64,000 nucleotides of DNA, taken from NCBI RefSeq assembly GCF_905201705.1, contig NZ_CAJKOX010000015.1, positions 1 to 64,000 of the forward strand, written 5' to 3'. The notes under the pieces were generated by a model. That model did not search any database and had not been told where the DNA came from. It saw only the letters and a list, made by a program, of their open reading frames with translations. Both the position numbers and the translations under genes were made by a program. Below are positions 50,715 to 60,029 of this stretch, one piece after another (within the stretch, counting starts at the first letter, position 1; each line of letters starts with the position of its first letter). The stretch is from an uncultured Marvinbryantia sp. (GTDB lineage Bacteria; Bacillota; Clostridia; Lachnospirales; Lachnospiraceae).

Positions 50715-50748
50715 GGGATCCACAAAAGAAAATGGAGCATGATTCATT

Positions 50749-52845
50749 ATGAGAGAAATTGCAGTGCTCGATGAGCAGACAATTGATAAAATAGCAGCCG
50801 GAGAGGTGATCGAGCGCCCGGCTTCCATCGTGAAGGAGCTGGTGGAGAATGCGATCGATGCCGGCGCGAACGCCGTCACGGTGGAGATCCGGGACGGCGG
50901 CATCTCCCTTATCCGTATCACTGACAACGGCTCCGGCATCAAGGCAAAGCAGGTGCCGGTTGCATTCCTGCGCCACGCGACCAGCAAGATCCGCAAGGCG
51001 GACGATCTTCTGGATGTCACGTCGCTTGGATTCCGCGGCGAGGCGCTCTCCAGCATCGCGGCGGTCTGCCAGGTGGAGCTGATCACGAAAACAGCGGATA
51101 GTCTGACCGGCGTGCGTTATCTGATCGAGGGCGGCAAAGAGAAAAGCCTGGAGGAGATCGGCGCACCCGACGGAACGACGTTTCTGGTGCGCAACATCTT
51201 TTACAATACCCCGGCGCGGAAAAAATTTCTGAAAACGGCGCAGACCGAGGCGGGCTATATCAGCGACATGGTGGAGCATATCGCGCTCTCGCACCCGGAG
51301 GTTTCGTTTAAGTTTATCTCCAACAACCAGACAAAGCTTCATACCTCCGGGAATCATCAGTTAAAGGATATCATTTATCATGTCTACGGGCGCGATATCG
51401 CGGCGAATCTGATCGAGGTGGACGCCGGAAACGATTCTGTCCGCATAAACGGTTTTATTGGAAAGCCGGTGATCTCCAGAGGCAACCGCAACTACGAAAA
51501 TTACTTTGTAAACGGGCGTTATATCCGCAGCAGCATCATCGCAAAGGCGATCGAGGACGCCTATCATACGTTTATGATGAAGCATAAATATCCTTTTACG
51601 GTACTGCACTTTACGATTGACGGAAATCTGCTGGATGTCAACGTGCATCCGACAAAAATGGAGCTGCGCTTCGCGGAAAATGAACGCATGTATCAGCTTG
51701 TCTATGAAACAGTGCGCGGCGCGCTTTCCCACCGGGAGATGATCGTGCAGGTGGGTGTCGGCAAGGATGAGCCTCAGAAAAAAGAAGAGCCGAAAGGCAG
51801 GATCCCCGTGGCAGAGCCATTTGAGACGATGCGGCGCAGAATGGAGCAGACAGACTCCCAGGTGCGCGAGCGCCCGGCATATACGACAAATGTGCCTGCA
51901 GACAATGTTCCGCCTTCACCGGAAGCAAAGACAGAGCGTCCCCTGCCCGATCCGGCGCCGCAGACGGGACAGGAGACACTGCAGACAGAGCGCACAATTC
52001 CCAGGCTCGTTCCCCGGTTTTCTGCGCGGCCAGAGACAGCGCCGGTATCGGATGTACCGGCAGCAATGACGGCGCCCGCTGTGGCAGAAACGACGATAAC
52101 GCCGGTACCGGAGACTCCGGTAAATTCTCCTGAAAATGCGGAAGCAATCTCCGGGGATATCCCGGAGTGGGAGAGAGCTGCGCTCAATCCGCAGCCATCT
52201 GCCCCCGCCGACTTAAAAGGCGAACAGATTAGCCTTTTCGAGGATAAGCTGCTCTCGAAGGAGCATGTAAAAGAGCATCGCATCATTGGGCAGGTGTTTG
52301 ACACTTACTGGATCGTACAGTTCCAGGACAAGCTGTTTCTGATCGACCAGCACGCGGCGCACGAAAAGGTTCTCTACGAGCGCATGAAAAAATCTATGGC
52401 GAACCGCGAATTTACCTCGCAGATTTTAAATCCGCCGATCATCCTCACCTTGAATATGGCGGAGGCGGCGCTGCTTGAGAAATACCGGGAGCGCTTTAAC
52501 GAGATCGGCTTTGAGATCGAGGAATTCGGCGGGCGTGAATATGCTCTGCGCGCCGTTCCCGATAATCTGTTCGGGCTTGCCGATAAGGAGCTGTTTCTGG
52601 AAATGCTGGACGGGCTTGCCGCGCAGACGGATGCACTCAGCATTGAAACGATCGATGACAAGATCGCGACCATGTCCTGCAAGGCGGCGGTGAAGGGAAA
52701 TTCACGTCTGTCAACGGCAGAGATCCACGCGCTCATCGACGAGCTGCTTACTCTGGAAAATCCCTACAACTGCCCGCACGGCAGACCAACCATCATCTCC
52801 ATGTCGAAATATGACCTGGAGAAAAAGTTTAAAAGGATTGTTTAG
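50749..52845 (+). CDS. mutL: DNA mismatch repair protein MutL with endonuclease motif
   Basis: A 698-residue GHKL ATPase and nickase. N-terminal: IAAGEVIERPASIVKELVENAIDAGA, DNGSGI, GFRGEALSSIAAV. A Pro/Thr/Ala-rich linker (about 345-500) is low in complexity. C-terminal: the endonuclease motif DQHAAHEKVLYE at 533-544 and NCPHGRPT near the end, both present, so nicking activity and methyl-independent repair are expected. Paired with mutS directly upstream. Confidence 0.95.
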   Translation: MREIAVLDEQTIDKIAAGEVIERPASIVKELVENAIDAGANAVTVEIRDGGISLIRITDNGSGIKAKQVPVAFLRHATSKIRKADDLLDVTSLGFRGEALSSIAAVCQVELITKTADSLTGVRYLIEGGKEKSLEEIGAPDGTTFLVRNIFYNTPARKKFLKTAQTEAGYISDMVEHIALSHPEVSFKFISNNQTKLHTSGNHQLKDIIYHVYGRDIAANLIEVDAGNDSVRINGFIGKPVISRGNRNYENYFVNGRYIRSSIIAKAIEDAYHTFMMKHKYPFTVLHFTIDGNLLDVNVHPTKMELRFAENERMYQLVYETVRGALSHREMIVQVGVGKDEPQKKEEPKGRIPVAEPFETMRRRMEQTDSQVRERPAYTTNVPADNVPPSPEAKTERPLPDPAPQTGQETLQTERTIPRLVPRFSARPETAPVSDVPAAMTAPAVAETTITPVPETPVNSPENAEAISGDIPEWERAALNPQPSAPADLKGEQISLFEDKLLSKEHVKEHRIIGQVFDTYWIVQFQDKLFLIDQHAAHEKVLYERMKKSMANREFTSQILNPPIILTLNMAEAALLEKYRERFNEIGFEIEEFGGREYALRAVPDNLFGLADKELFLEMLDGLAAQTDALSIETIDDKIATMSCKAAVKGNSRLSTAEIHALIDELLTLENPYNCPHGRPTIISMSKYDLEKKFKRIV

Positions 52846-52846
52846 T

Positions 52847-53812
52847 ATGACAAAAAAACCGTTACTGATCCTCACCGGTCCGACGGCGGTCGGCAAAACG
52901 GCGCTGTCCATTGCGCTGGCAAAGGCGGTCGGCGGCGAGATCATTTCCGCAGATTCCATGCAGGTGTACAGAGGCATGGACATTGGATCGGCAAAAATCA
53001 CCCGCGAAGAGATGGACGGTGTGCCGCATTATCTGATCGACGAGCTGGAGCCGGAGGAGGAATTTCACGTTGTCCGTTTCCAGGAGCTTGCAAAAAAATA
53101 TATGGAGCAGATTTACGCAAAGGGGAAGATCCCGATTCTGGTCGGCGGCACCGGCTTTTACATCCAGGCGGTGCTTTACGACATTGACTTTACACAGAAT
53201 GAAGGCGATGGCAGCTACCGCAGGGAGCTGGAGCTGCTTGCAAAAGAAAAGGGAAACGAATATCTTCATGCGATGCTCGTCTCCGTGGACGAAAAGGCGG
53301 CGCAGGAAATCCACGCAAACAATGTAAAGCGCGTGATCCGCGCCCTGGAATTTTATCATGAAAGCGGAAGTCCTATCTCTGCGCACAACGAGGCGCAGCG
53401 GCATAAGGAATCCCCCTACAACGCCGCCTATTTCGTGCTGAACGAAAACCGGCAGACGCTTTATGCGCGGATCGACCGGCGCGTGGATGAAATGCTGGAA
53501 AATGGTCTGCTGGACGAGGTACGCGCCCTGAAAACGCGCGGCTGCACCGCCAAAATGGTCTCCATGCAGGGACTCGGCTATAAGGAAATGCTGGATTATC
53601 TGGACGGTAACTGCACCTATGAGGAAGCGGTTTACCGCCTGAAGCGCGACACGCGTCATTTTGCGAAGCGCCAGATCACCTGGTTCAAGCGTGAGCGCGA
53701 CGTCATCTGGCTGCAAAAAGAGGATTTTGGCGGAAGCGGGGAGATCCTCGCCTATATGCTGGATTTTATAGAACATCAGAGAGGAATAGCATTATGTCAC
53801 AAAATGCAATAG
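52847..53812 (+). CDS. miaA: tRNA dimethylallyltransferase
   Basis: A 321-residue enzyme that puts the isopentenyl group on A37 of tRNAs reading U-starting codons. GPTAVGKTALSIALAK (P-loop), ISADSMQVYRGMDIGSAK, LVGGTGFYIQAVLYDIDF, and VRALKTRGCTAKMVSMQGLGYKEM are family hallmarks. The ATG at 52847 is right after the mutL stop. It overlaps the next gene by 19 bases. Confidence 0.95.
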   Translation: MTKKPLLILTGPTAVGKTALSIALAKAVGGEIISADSMQVYRGMDIGSAKITREEMDGVPHYLIDELEPEEEFHVVRFQELAKKYMEQIYAKGKIPILVGGTGFYIQAVLYDIDFTQNEGDGSYRRELELLAKEKGNEYLHAMLVSVDEKAAQEIHANNVKRVIRALEFYHESGSPISAHNEAQRHKESPYNAAYFVLNENRQTLYARIDRRVDEMLENGLLDEVRALKTRGCTAKMVSMQGLGYKEMLDYLDGNCTYEEAVYRLKRDTRHFAKRQITWFKRERDVIWLQKEDFGGSGEILAYMLDFIEHQRGIALCHKMQ

Positions 53813-55092
53813 AAGAAATGTATGCGGAGCTTGGCATCAGCCGCCAGGTATTCGCTTTCGGACAGAAAATTGAGCAGGAGCTGCTTCCACGGTTTGCCAA
53901 AATACAGAAAACCGCGGAATATAATCAGTTAAAGGTAGTGCGCGCCATGCAGAAGTGCCGCGTCAGCGCGGAATGCTTCCAGTCCGGTACCGGCTACGGC
54001 TACAACGATATCGGGCGCGACACCCTGGAAGAGGTTTACGCAAACGTGTTCCACACCGAAGCGGCGCTTGTGCGCGCACAGATCACCTGCGGAACGCATG
54101 CGCTCGCCGTGGCGCTCGCCGGAAACCTGCGCCCCGGCGACGAGCTTTTGTCCATCTCCGGCAAACCCTACGACACGCTTGAGGAGGTGATCGGTATCCG
54201 CCCCTCAAATGGCTCGCTGGCTGAGTACGGCGTCAGCTACCGCCAGGTGGATCTGCTCGCGGACGGAAGCTTCGATTTTGACGGCATCCGGGCGGCGATC
54301 CGGCCGAATACAAAGCTGGTGGAAATCCAGCGATCCAAGGGCTATCAGACGCGCCCGACGCTCTCCGTGCAGGCGATCGCGGAGGCGATCCGGTTTGTGA
54401 AGAACGTCAATCCCGACATTCTGATCCTGGTGGATAATTGCTACGGGGAATTTGTTGAGGAGGAAGAACCGAGCGATTTCGGAGCCGATATGGTAGTCGG
54501 CTCTCTGATCAAAAACCCCGGCGGCGGGCTTGCGCCGATCGGCGGCTACATTGCAGGCACGAAAAAATGTATCGAAAATGCGGCGTACCGCCTGACCTCT
54601 CCCGGTCTCGGACGCGAGGTGGGCGCGTCGCTTGGCGTAAACCGCGATTTTTTCCAGGGACTTTTTCTGGCGCCGACCGTAGTGGCGGGCGCGCTCAAGG
54701 GTGCGATCTTTGCCGCAAATATCTACGAACGCCTGGGCTTTAAGGTTGTGCCGAACGGCACGGAGGATCGCCATGACATTATCCAGGCGGTAGAATTCGG
54801 CACGCCGGAGGGACTGGTTGCTTTCTGCGAAGGCATTCAGTTTGCCGCTCCTGTGGACAGCTATGTAACGCCGGAGCCGTGGGCGATGCCGGGCTACGAC
54901 AGCGACGTTATCATGGCGGCCGGCGCTTTTATCCAGGGTTCTTCGATCGAGCTGAGCGCCGACGGACCGTTAAAACCCCCGTATGCCGCTTATTTCCAGG
55001 GCGGACTTACCTGGGAGCACGCAAAGCTCGGCATTCTGCGCTCTCTGCAGCGCCTTGTGGAGAAGGGCATTGTTTCTCTGGAGGAACTATGA
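53794..55092 (+). CDS. PLP enzyme of the methionine gamma-lyase/aluminium-resistance (YnbB) family
   Basis: A 432-residue fold-type I PLP protein. Conserved parts: TGYGYNDIGRDTLEEVYANVFHTEAALVR, GTHALAVALAGNLRPGDELL, VEIQRSKGYQTRPTL, ILVDNCYGEFVE, and the PLP-lysine region GSLIKNPGGGLAPIGGYIAG. In Bacillus, ynbB lies near mutSL, hfq and glnRA; homologues were first linked to aluminium resistance but the substrate is uncertain. It overlaps miaA before and the FAD gene after (ATGA). Confidence 0.88.
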   Translation: MSQNAIEEMYAELGISRQVFAFGQKIEQELLPRFAKIQKTAEYNQLKVVRAMQKCRVSAECFQSGTGYGYNDIGRDTLEEVYANVFHTEAALVRAQITCGTHALAVALAGNLRPGDELLSISGKPYDTLEEVIGIRPSNGSLAEYGVSYRQVDLLADGSFDFDGIRAAIRPNTKLVEIQRSKGYQTRPTLSVQAIAEAIRFVKNVNPDILILVDNCYGEFVEEEEPSDFGADMVVGSLIKNPGGGLAPIGGYIAGTKKCIENAAYRLTSPGLGREVGASLGVNRDFFQGLFLAPTVVAGALKGAIFAANIYERLGFKVVPNGTEDRHDIIQAVEFGTPEGLVAFCEGIQFAAPVDSYVTPEPWAMPGYDSDVIMAAGAFIQGSSIELSADGPLKPPYAAYFQGGLTWEHAKLGILRSLQRLVEKGIVSLEEL

Positions 55093-56336
55093 AAAAAATA
55101 ATCGTGATCGGCGCCGGAGCCTCCGGTATGCTTGCCGCGATCACTGCGGCGCGGCAGGGGGCTTCGGTTACCCTTTTAGAGGGGATGGAAAAGCCTGGAA
55201 AAAAATTGCTCATCACCGGAAGCGGCCGCTGCAATCTTACCAATCTGCGGCAGGAGAGCACATGCTACCGCGGAGCGGACGCCGAATTTGTCGGGAACGT
55301 TCTTAAGCAATTCACTGTCTCTGATACGCTCTCTTTTTTCCGGGAAATCGGGCTGCTGACAATCGCGCGCGACGGCTACGTTTATCCCGTCACCGGGCAG
55401 GCATCCTCCGTGCTGGAAGTGCTGCTGCTGGAGATAAAGCGTCTCGGTGTAAAACTGAAATGTACGGAGAAGGTGCTCTCTATCGAAAAAAACATGCTTT
55501 TCCGTGTGCGGACCGCCGGGTGGACATATGAGGCGGACGCGGTGATCCTTGCCGCCGGTTCTAAGGCGGCTCCTGCTACCGGTTCCGACGGAAGCGGCTA
55601 TGCGCTTGCAAAGAAGTGCGGTCACTCACTTGTGACGCCGCGGGAAGCGCTCGTTCCGCTCACTATCCGTGAGAGCTGGATAAAAAAACTTTCCGGACTT
55701 CGAATGCAGGCGGCCGTCACCTTAGAGGGACACACTGAAAAAGGAGAGCTGCAGTGGACGGACACCGGTATCTCCGGCATCGTCGTTTTCCAGCTCAGCC
55801 GCTTCGCGGTGCGCGCGCTTGCAGAGCGCCCGGGCGTGACTGGCGGAAAAACAAAAAGCGTCCCCGTGCAGCTTGACCTGCTCCCTTCTGTTTCTGCTGA
55901 GGAATTGTTTAACCATTTAGCAAACCGAAAAGCACTGCAGCCGGACGGATGCAGCGCTGAGAGCCTGCTTGCCGGTGTTTTTGCGAAAAAAGCGATCGCG
56001 CCTCTTTTGCAGGCTGCCAAAATCAACCCCTCTGAAAAGGCAGCAAAGTTAAGCGATAAGGATCTTCACCGGCTGGTAACTACCGTCAAGCAGCTTACGC
56101 TTACTGTATCCGGCAGCAGATCCTTTGAGCAGGCACAGGTCTGCCAGGGCGGCGTATGCTGTACGGAAATACATCCGCAGACGCTGGAATCCCGGAAAAT
56201 GCCGGGGCTTTATATTGTCGGGGAGCTGCTTGACGTAGACGGCATCTGCGGCGGCTACAATCTCCAGTGGGCGTGGGCGAGCGGCTTTGCGGCAGGCAGG
56301 GCGGCAGCAGCCCGGCAGTCCTGCTCGCAGGAATGA
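55089..56336 (+). CDS. HI0933/YhiN-family FAD-dependent oxidoreductase
   Basis: A 415-residue flavoprotein: IIVIGAGASGMLAAITAARQGASVTLLEGMEKPGKKLLITGSGRCNLTN holds the dinucleotide motif and the GKKLLITGSGRCNLTN family signature. The end, TVSGSRSFEQAQVCQGGVCCTEIHPQTLESRKMPGLYIVGELLDVDGICGGYNLQWAWASG, is the second FAD-contact region. Function unknown. It overlaps the PLP gene in an ATGA. Confidence 0.88.
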   Translation: MKKIIVIGAGASGMLAAITAARQGASVTLLEGMEKPGKKLLITGSGRCNLTNLRQESTCYRGADAEFVGNVLKQFTVSDTLSFFREIGLLTIARDGYVYPVTGQASSVLEVLLLEIKRLGVKLKCTEKVLSIEKNMLFRVRTAGWTYEADAVILAAGSKAAPATGSDGSGYALAKKCGHSLVTPREALVPLTIRESWIKKLSGLRMQAAVTLEGHTEKGELQWTDTGISGIVVFQLSRFAVRALAERPGVTGGKTKSVPVQLDLLPSVSAEELFNHLANRKALQPDGCSAESLLAGVFAKKAIAPLLQAAKINPSEKAAKLSDKDLHRLVTTVKQLTLTVSGSRSFEQAQVCQGGVCCTEIHPQTLESRKMPGLYIVGELLDVDGICGGYNLQWAWASGFAAGRAAAARQSCSQE

Positions 56337-56356
56337 AACTTTGGAAAGGAACGTAC

Positions 56357-57961
56357 ATGAATAAAATTCGTATTTCACAGATAAAGCTCCCGGTGACTTA
56401 CACGGAGCAGGATTTAAAGCAGGCGTCGGCAAAAGCGCTGCACATTTCTGCAGCGCAGATCAAGTCGCTTACCATCCGTAAGCGCTCTGTTGATGCCCGA
56501 AAAAAGCCGGATATCCGTTATATTTTTACCGTGGATGTTGAGACGGCAATGGATGCGCACGTCCTGTTGAAAAAACAGAAGAGCGCTGATATTTCCCTTG
56601 CGGAGGATATTGTCTACCAGTATCCGGTGCCGGGAAGCGAGCCGCTGCCAGATCGTCCGGTAATCGCGGGCTGCGGACCTGCCGGGCTTTTCTGCGGACT
56701 TCTGCTGGCGCGCTGCGGCTACCGCCCGCTTATTTTAGAGCGTGGCGAGGACGTGGATACCCGCACCAAAACAGTAGAAAATTTCTGGAAAACCGGAGCG
56801 TTAAAAGAAAATTCGAACGTCCAGTTCGGCGAGGGCGGAGCCGGAACCTTCTCGGACGGCAAGCTGAACACACTTGTAAAGGATCATGCCGGCAGAAACC
56901 GTTTTGTCCTGGAAACCTTTGTGAAGGCGGGCGCCGATGCGGACATCCTCTATGTAAATAAACCGCATATCGGAACCGACGTCCTGCGCACAGTTGTGAA
57001 AAATATCCGGCAGGAGATCGAATCACTTGGCGGCGAGGTGCGCTTTGGTCAGCAGATCACCGATTTTTCTGTAAAAAGCGGCCGGCTCACAGGCATCACG
57101 GTAAACGGCAGGGAAACGCTGGACTGCAGCGTGTGCGTCCTCGCGATCGGGCACAGCGCCCGCGACACCTTTGCATTGCTGGAAAAAAAGCAGATTCCCA
57201 TGCAGGCAAAGGCGTTTGCGGTCGGACTGCGCATCGAGCACCCGCAGGAGATGATTGATTTCTCCCAATATGGCTTGCGGTTTGGCGCCGGGCAGCTTCC
57301 GGCCGCCGACTACAAGCTCACCGGTAAGCTGAAAAACGGCAGAGGTGTGTATTCCTTCTGCATGTGTCCCGGCGGATACGTTGTCAATGCCTCCTCAGAA
57401 AAAGAATCGCTTGCCGTCAACGGCATGAGCTACCGCGCGCGTGACAGCCGAAACGCGAACAGCGCGGTCGTCGTCACCGTCACACCGGATGATTACCCGG
57501 AGAAGGGCGTGCTCGGCGGCGTACAGTTTCAGAGAAATCTGGAGCGCTTTGCATACCGTGCAGGCGAGGGGAACGTGCCGGTGCAGCTTTTTGCAGACTT
57601 TCAGAAGCGGCAGAAGAGCAGCAGTCTCGGCGAGGTGGAGCCTGCCATTAAGGGAAAATGGCAGCTTGCCGACCTGCGCGCAGGACTTCCGGCTTTCCTT
57701 GCGGACTCCCTGGAGGAGGGCGTGCTGCTGTTCGATCATAAGATCAGGGGCTTTGCGCGCGGCGATGCCCTGTTTTCCGGAGTGGAGAGCAGAACCTCCT
57801 CACCGGTGCGGATATTGCGCGGCGACAACTTCACCTCCCCCTGCGCCGAAGGGCTTTATCCCTGCGGGGAGGGCGCCGGATACGCCGGAGGCATCACCTC
57901 GGCGGCGGTGGACGGCATGAAATGCGCGGAGGCGATCGTACGAAAATATTGTCGGCTGTAG
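56357..57961 (+). CDS. FAD-dependent oxidoreductase, NAD(P)/FAD-utilizing family
   Basis: A 534-residue protein. After an N-terminal ferredoxin-like part (RISQIKLPVTYTEQDLKQASAKALHI..., to about 95) comes VIAGCGPAGLFCGLLLARCGYRPLILERG, then SNVQFGEGGAGTFSDGKLNTLVKD, a strong family motif, and the end GLYPCGEGAGYAGGITSAAVDGMKCAEAI. Homologues are widespread in Firmicutes beside the HI0933-family gene, as here, but are not characterised. ATG at 56357 follows GGAAAGGA. Confidence 0.88.
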   Translation: MNKIRISQIKLPVTYTEQDLKQASAKALHISAAQIKSLTIRKRSVDARKKPDIRYIFTVDVETAMDAHVLLKKQKSADISLAEDIVYQYPVPGSEPLPDRPVIAGCGPAGLFCGLLLARCGYRPLILERGEDVDTRTKTVENFWKTGALKENSNVQFGEGGAGTFSDGKLNTLVKDHAGRNRFVLETFVKAGADADILYVNKPHIGTDVLRTVVKNIRQEIESLGGEVRFGQQITDFSVKSGRLTGITVNGRETLDCSVCVLAIGHSARDTFALLEKKQIPMQAKAFAVGLRIEHPQEMIDFSQYGLRFGAGQLPAADYKLTGKLKNGRGVYSFCMCPGGYVVNASSEKESLAVNGMSYRARDSRNANSAVVVTVTPDDYPEKGVLGGVQFQRNLERFAYRAGEGNVPVQLFADFQKRQKSSSLGEVEPAIKGKWQLADLRAGLPAFLADSLEEGVLLFDHKIRGFARGDALFSGVESRTSSPVRILRGDNFTSPCAEGLYPCGEGAGYAGGITSAAVDGMKCAEAIVRKYCRL

Positions 57962-57994
57962 CATGGTGCTCCCCTCATAGCCTAGCCGGGGAAT

Positions 57995-58156
57995 TCTTCA
58001 GCCATGCAGACCACAGCCCGCCTTTTTCAAAGGCGTCGCTGCTGCGCAGCTTACGGCTGTGGTTGCTGGCTATACGCCATATGTCAAATCACAGAAACGT
58101 CTGCTTACATGCAAGCATGAGACAGCCATTTCTGTGATTTGCCGCATGGCTGAAGA
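57995..58156. repeat. 162-base nested inverted-repeat element
   Basis: The outer arms TCTTCAGCCATGC (57995-58007) and GCATGGCTGAAGA (58144-58156) match perfectly. Between them are two more complete stems: ACCACAGCC (58010-58018) with GGCTGTGGT (58055-58063), which encloses a CGCCTTT/AAAGGCG hairpin, and CAAATCACAGAAA (58085-58097) with TTTCTGTGATTTG (58129-58141), which encloses TGCTT/AAGCA. Together they predict a three-way junction with almost every base accounted for. No reading frame is plausible. It occupies the gene-free gap 57962-58273; the rest of that gap is AT-rich with no further structure. Confidence 0.7.
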
Positions 58157-58273
58157 GTTGGTCACAAATTTTTAAGGAATTGACGTATATACTTTTTTTT
58201 AAAAATGTGCTATCATGTGGTATGATTATAAGGCATAATTTGTTTTCCTGCCGGGAAAGAGTCTTTATATGCT

Positions 58274-58969
58274 ATGAATCATACCACAATGAAACAGATA
58301 CCGGACGACGAACGTCCATACGAAAAATGTCTGAAATCGGGCGCTTCCTCGCTTACAGACGCAGAATTGCTTGCAGTGATCCTGCGCACGGGAGCACAGG
58401 GGACGACCAGCGTGGAGCTTGCCAGGGAAATTCTGAACTGCTCCAAAACGCAGCCCGGGCTTCTCGGTCTTTATCATCTTTCCCCTGCCAGTCTTCGCAG
58501 CATCAAGGGCGTCGGCAAAGTAAAGGCGGTGCAGATCCAGTGTATCACCGAGCTGTCACGCCGCATTGCAAAAACAGCCGCCGCGGAGGGAAACACCTTC
58601 AACAGCGCGCAGGCAATTGCCGGGTATTACATGGAGGATTTTCGCCATCTCGCGCAGGAGCAGGTTTTTCTTTTAAACTTTGACACCAAGGGAGAGCTGC
58701 TCAGTGAAAAAATGATATCCATGGGCACCGTCAGTCAGGCGTGCGTCTCGCCGCGTGAAATTTTTCTGGAGGCGCTTGCATGCCGTGCAGTTTATGTGAT
58801 CCTGCTGCACAACCATCCGAGCGGCGATCCGCAGCCAAGCCCGGAGGACAGACTTCTTACCATGCGGCTATGTGAGACGGGAAAGCTTCTGGGGATCCCG
58901 CTGATGGATCATATTATTCTCGGAGACAGATGTTATTTCAGTTTCCGTGAAGAGGGGATAATTAAATAG
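58274..58969 (+). CDS. radC: RadC-family JAB/MPN-domain protein
   Basis: A 231-residue protein: LPDDERPYEKCLKSGASSLTDAELLAVILRTG-like opening, a helix-hairpin-helix (SLRSIKGVGKVKAVQIQCITEL), and the metal-binding JAB motif HNHPSGDPQPSPED with the upstream Glu. Despite the name a repair role is not proven. Neighbourhood with mreBCD is conserved in Firmicutes. Starts ATG 58274 or 58289; ribosome site GAAAGAG is weak. Confidence 0.93.
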   Translation: MNHTTMKQIPDDERPYEKCLKSGASSLTDAELLAVILRTGAQGTTSVELAREILNCSKTQPGLLGLYHLSPASLRSIKGVGKVKAVQIQCITELSRRIAKTAAAEGNTFNSAQAIAGYYMEDFRHLAQEQVFLLNFDTKGELLSEKMISMGTVSQACVSPREIFLEALACRAVYVILLHNHPSGDPQPSPEDRLLTMRLCETGKLLGIPLMDHIILGDRCYFSFREEGIIK

Positions 58970-58985
58970 TTTACGAGGGATGAAT

Positions 58986-60005
58986 ATGTTATTTCACAAT
59001 GCACTTGGGATTGATCTTGGTACAGACACCATCAAGATCTGCGACCGGAAAAAACGCATTACGGTTTGTGAAAAAAATATGATCGCGGTCCGGGGCGGCA
59101 GGGTACTTGCCATCGGGGATGCCGCATACGATATGTACGAAAAGACTCCGGCGGACGTTCAGGCGGAATGCCCGATGGTTCACGGAGTGATCGCCCAGCA
59201 GAAAAATGCCGAGGTGGTATTGTCCCGCCTCATCCGGCGCAGCCATCGTTTTCTGTCCGGGCGACCTGCCATTTATATCGCCGTTCCGCGGGATATTTCG
59301 GCAGTGGAGAAGCGCGCATATTATAATGTACTTACCGGCACTGTCCGGGCCGGGAAAATTTATCTGGTAGACAAGGGCATTGCCGACACCATCGGCGTCG
59401 GCGTTTCCATAGAATCCCCGCGGGCGAGTATGCTCGTCAACATTGGCGCCGGAACGACAGAGATTTCCGTCGCGGCAGGCGGAAAAATCCTGCTCAGCAA
59501 AACGCTCCCGATCGGCGGACATACGCTGGATGAAGATATCTCTACCATGGTGCGGCGAATGTATCACCTGAACATCGGCATGAAAACGGCGGCGGTTCTG
59601 AAAAACCGGCTTTCCTATATGATCGACGGCCCGGCGGATTCCCTCACGGTATTCGGGATCAGCACCATTTCCGGAGTTCCTGTCAGCGCAGAAATCACAT
59701 CCATGGCAGTCAGCCGTGCCATTGCCGGTACAATAAAAACAATCACCGATGAGCTTCGCGGAATCATAGACCGGCTCCCGCCGCAGTTTCATCACGACAT
59801 TCTGGAAGCGGGGCTCTGTCTTACGGGCGGTACCTCATTGATTCCAAATCTGTCCGACTATATGCGTCATGAGCTTAATATCCCGATTTCCATGGTGCGT
59901 GAACCGGGGCTTACCACCCTGCACGGCATACAGACGATCATGAACCATCCGGAGCTTTCAGAGTGTACGTTTTCACTGAAGGATCTGACCGGAACGACGA
60001 TATAA
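58986..60005 (+). CDS. mreB: MreB-family rod-shape actin homologue
   Basis: A 339-residue actin-like ATPase that guides side-wall synthesis. ALGIDLGTDTIKIC (phosphate 1) differs from the GIDLGTANTL of ordinary MreB, and NIGAGTTEISVAAGG and LCLTGGTSLIPNLSDYMRHELN are the phosphate 2 and adenosine sites. This more divergent type is the one seen next to mreCD in Lachnospiraceae. ATG 58986 lies six bases after GAGGG; ATG 58980 is too close. Confidence 0.9.
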   Translation: MLFHNALGIDLGTDTIKICDRKKRITVCEKNMIAVRGGRVLAIGDAAYDMYEKTPADVQAECPMVHGVIAQQKNAEVVLSRLIRRSHRFLSGRPAIYIAVPRDISAVEKRAYYNVLTGTVRAGKIYLVDKGIADTIGVGVSIESPRASMLVNIGAGTTEISVAAGGKILLSKTLPIGGHTLDEDISTMVRRMYHLNIGMKTAAVLKNRLSYMIDGPADSLTVFGISTISGVPVSAEITSMAVSRAIAGTIKTITDELRGIIDRLPPQFHHDILEAGLCLTGGTSLIPNLSDYMRHELNIPISMVREPGLTTLHGIQTIMNHPELSECTFSLKDLTGTTI

Positions 60006-60029
60006 AATACTTACAACACAGAGGTAGCT

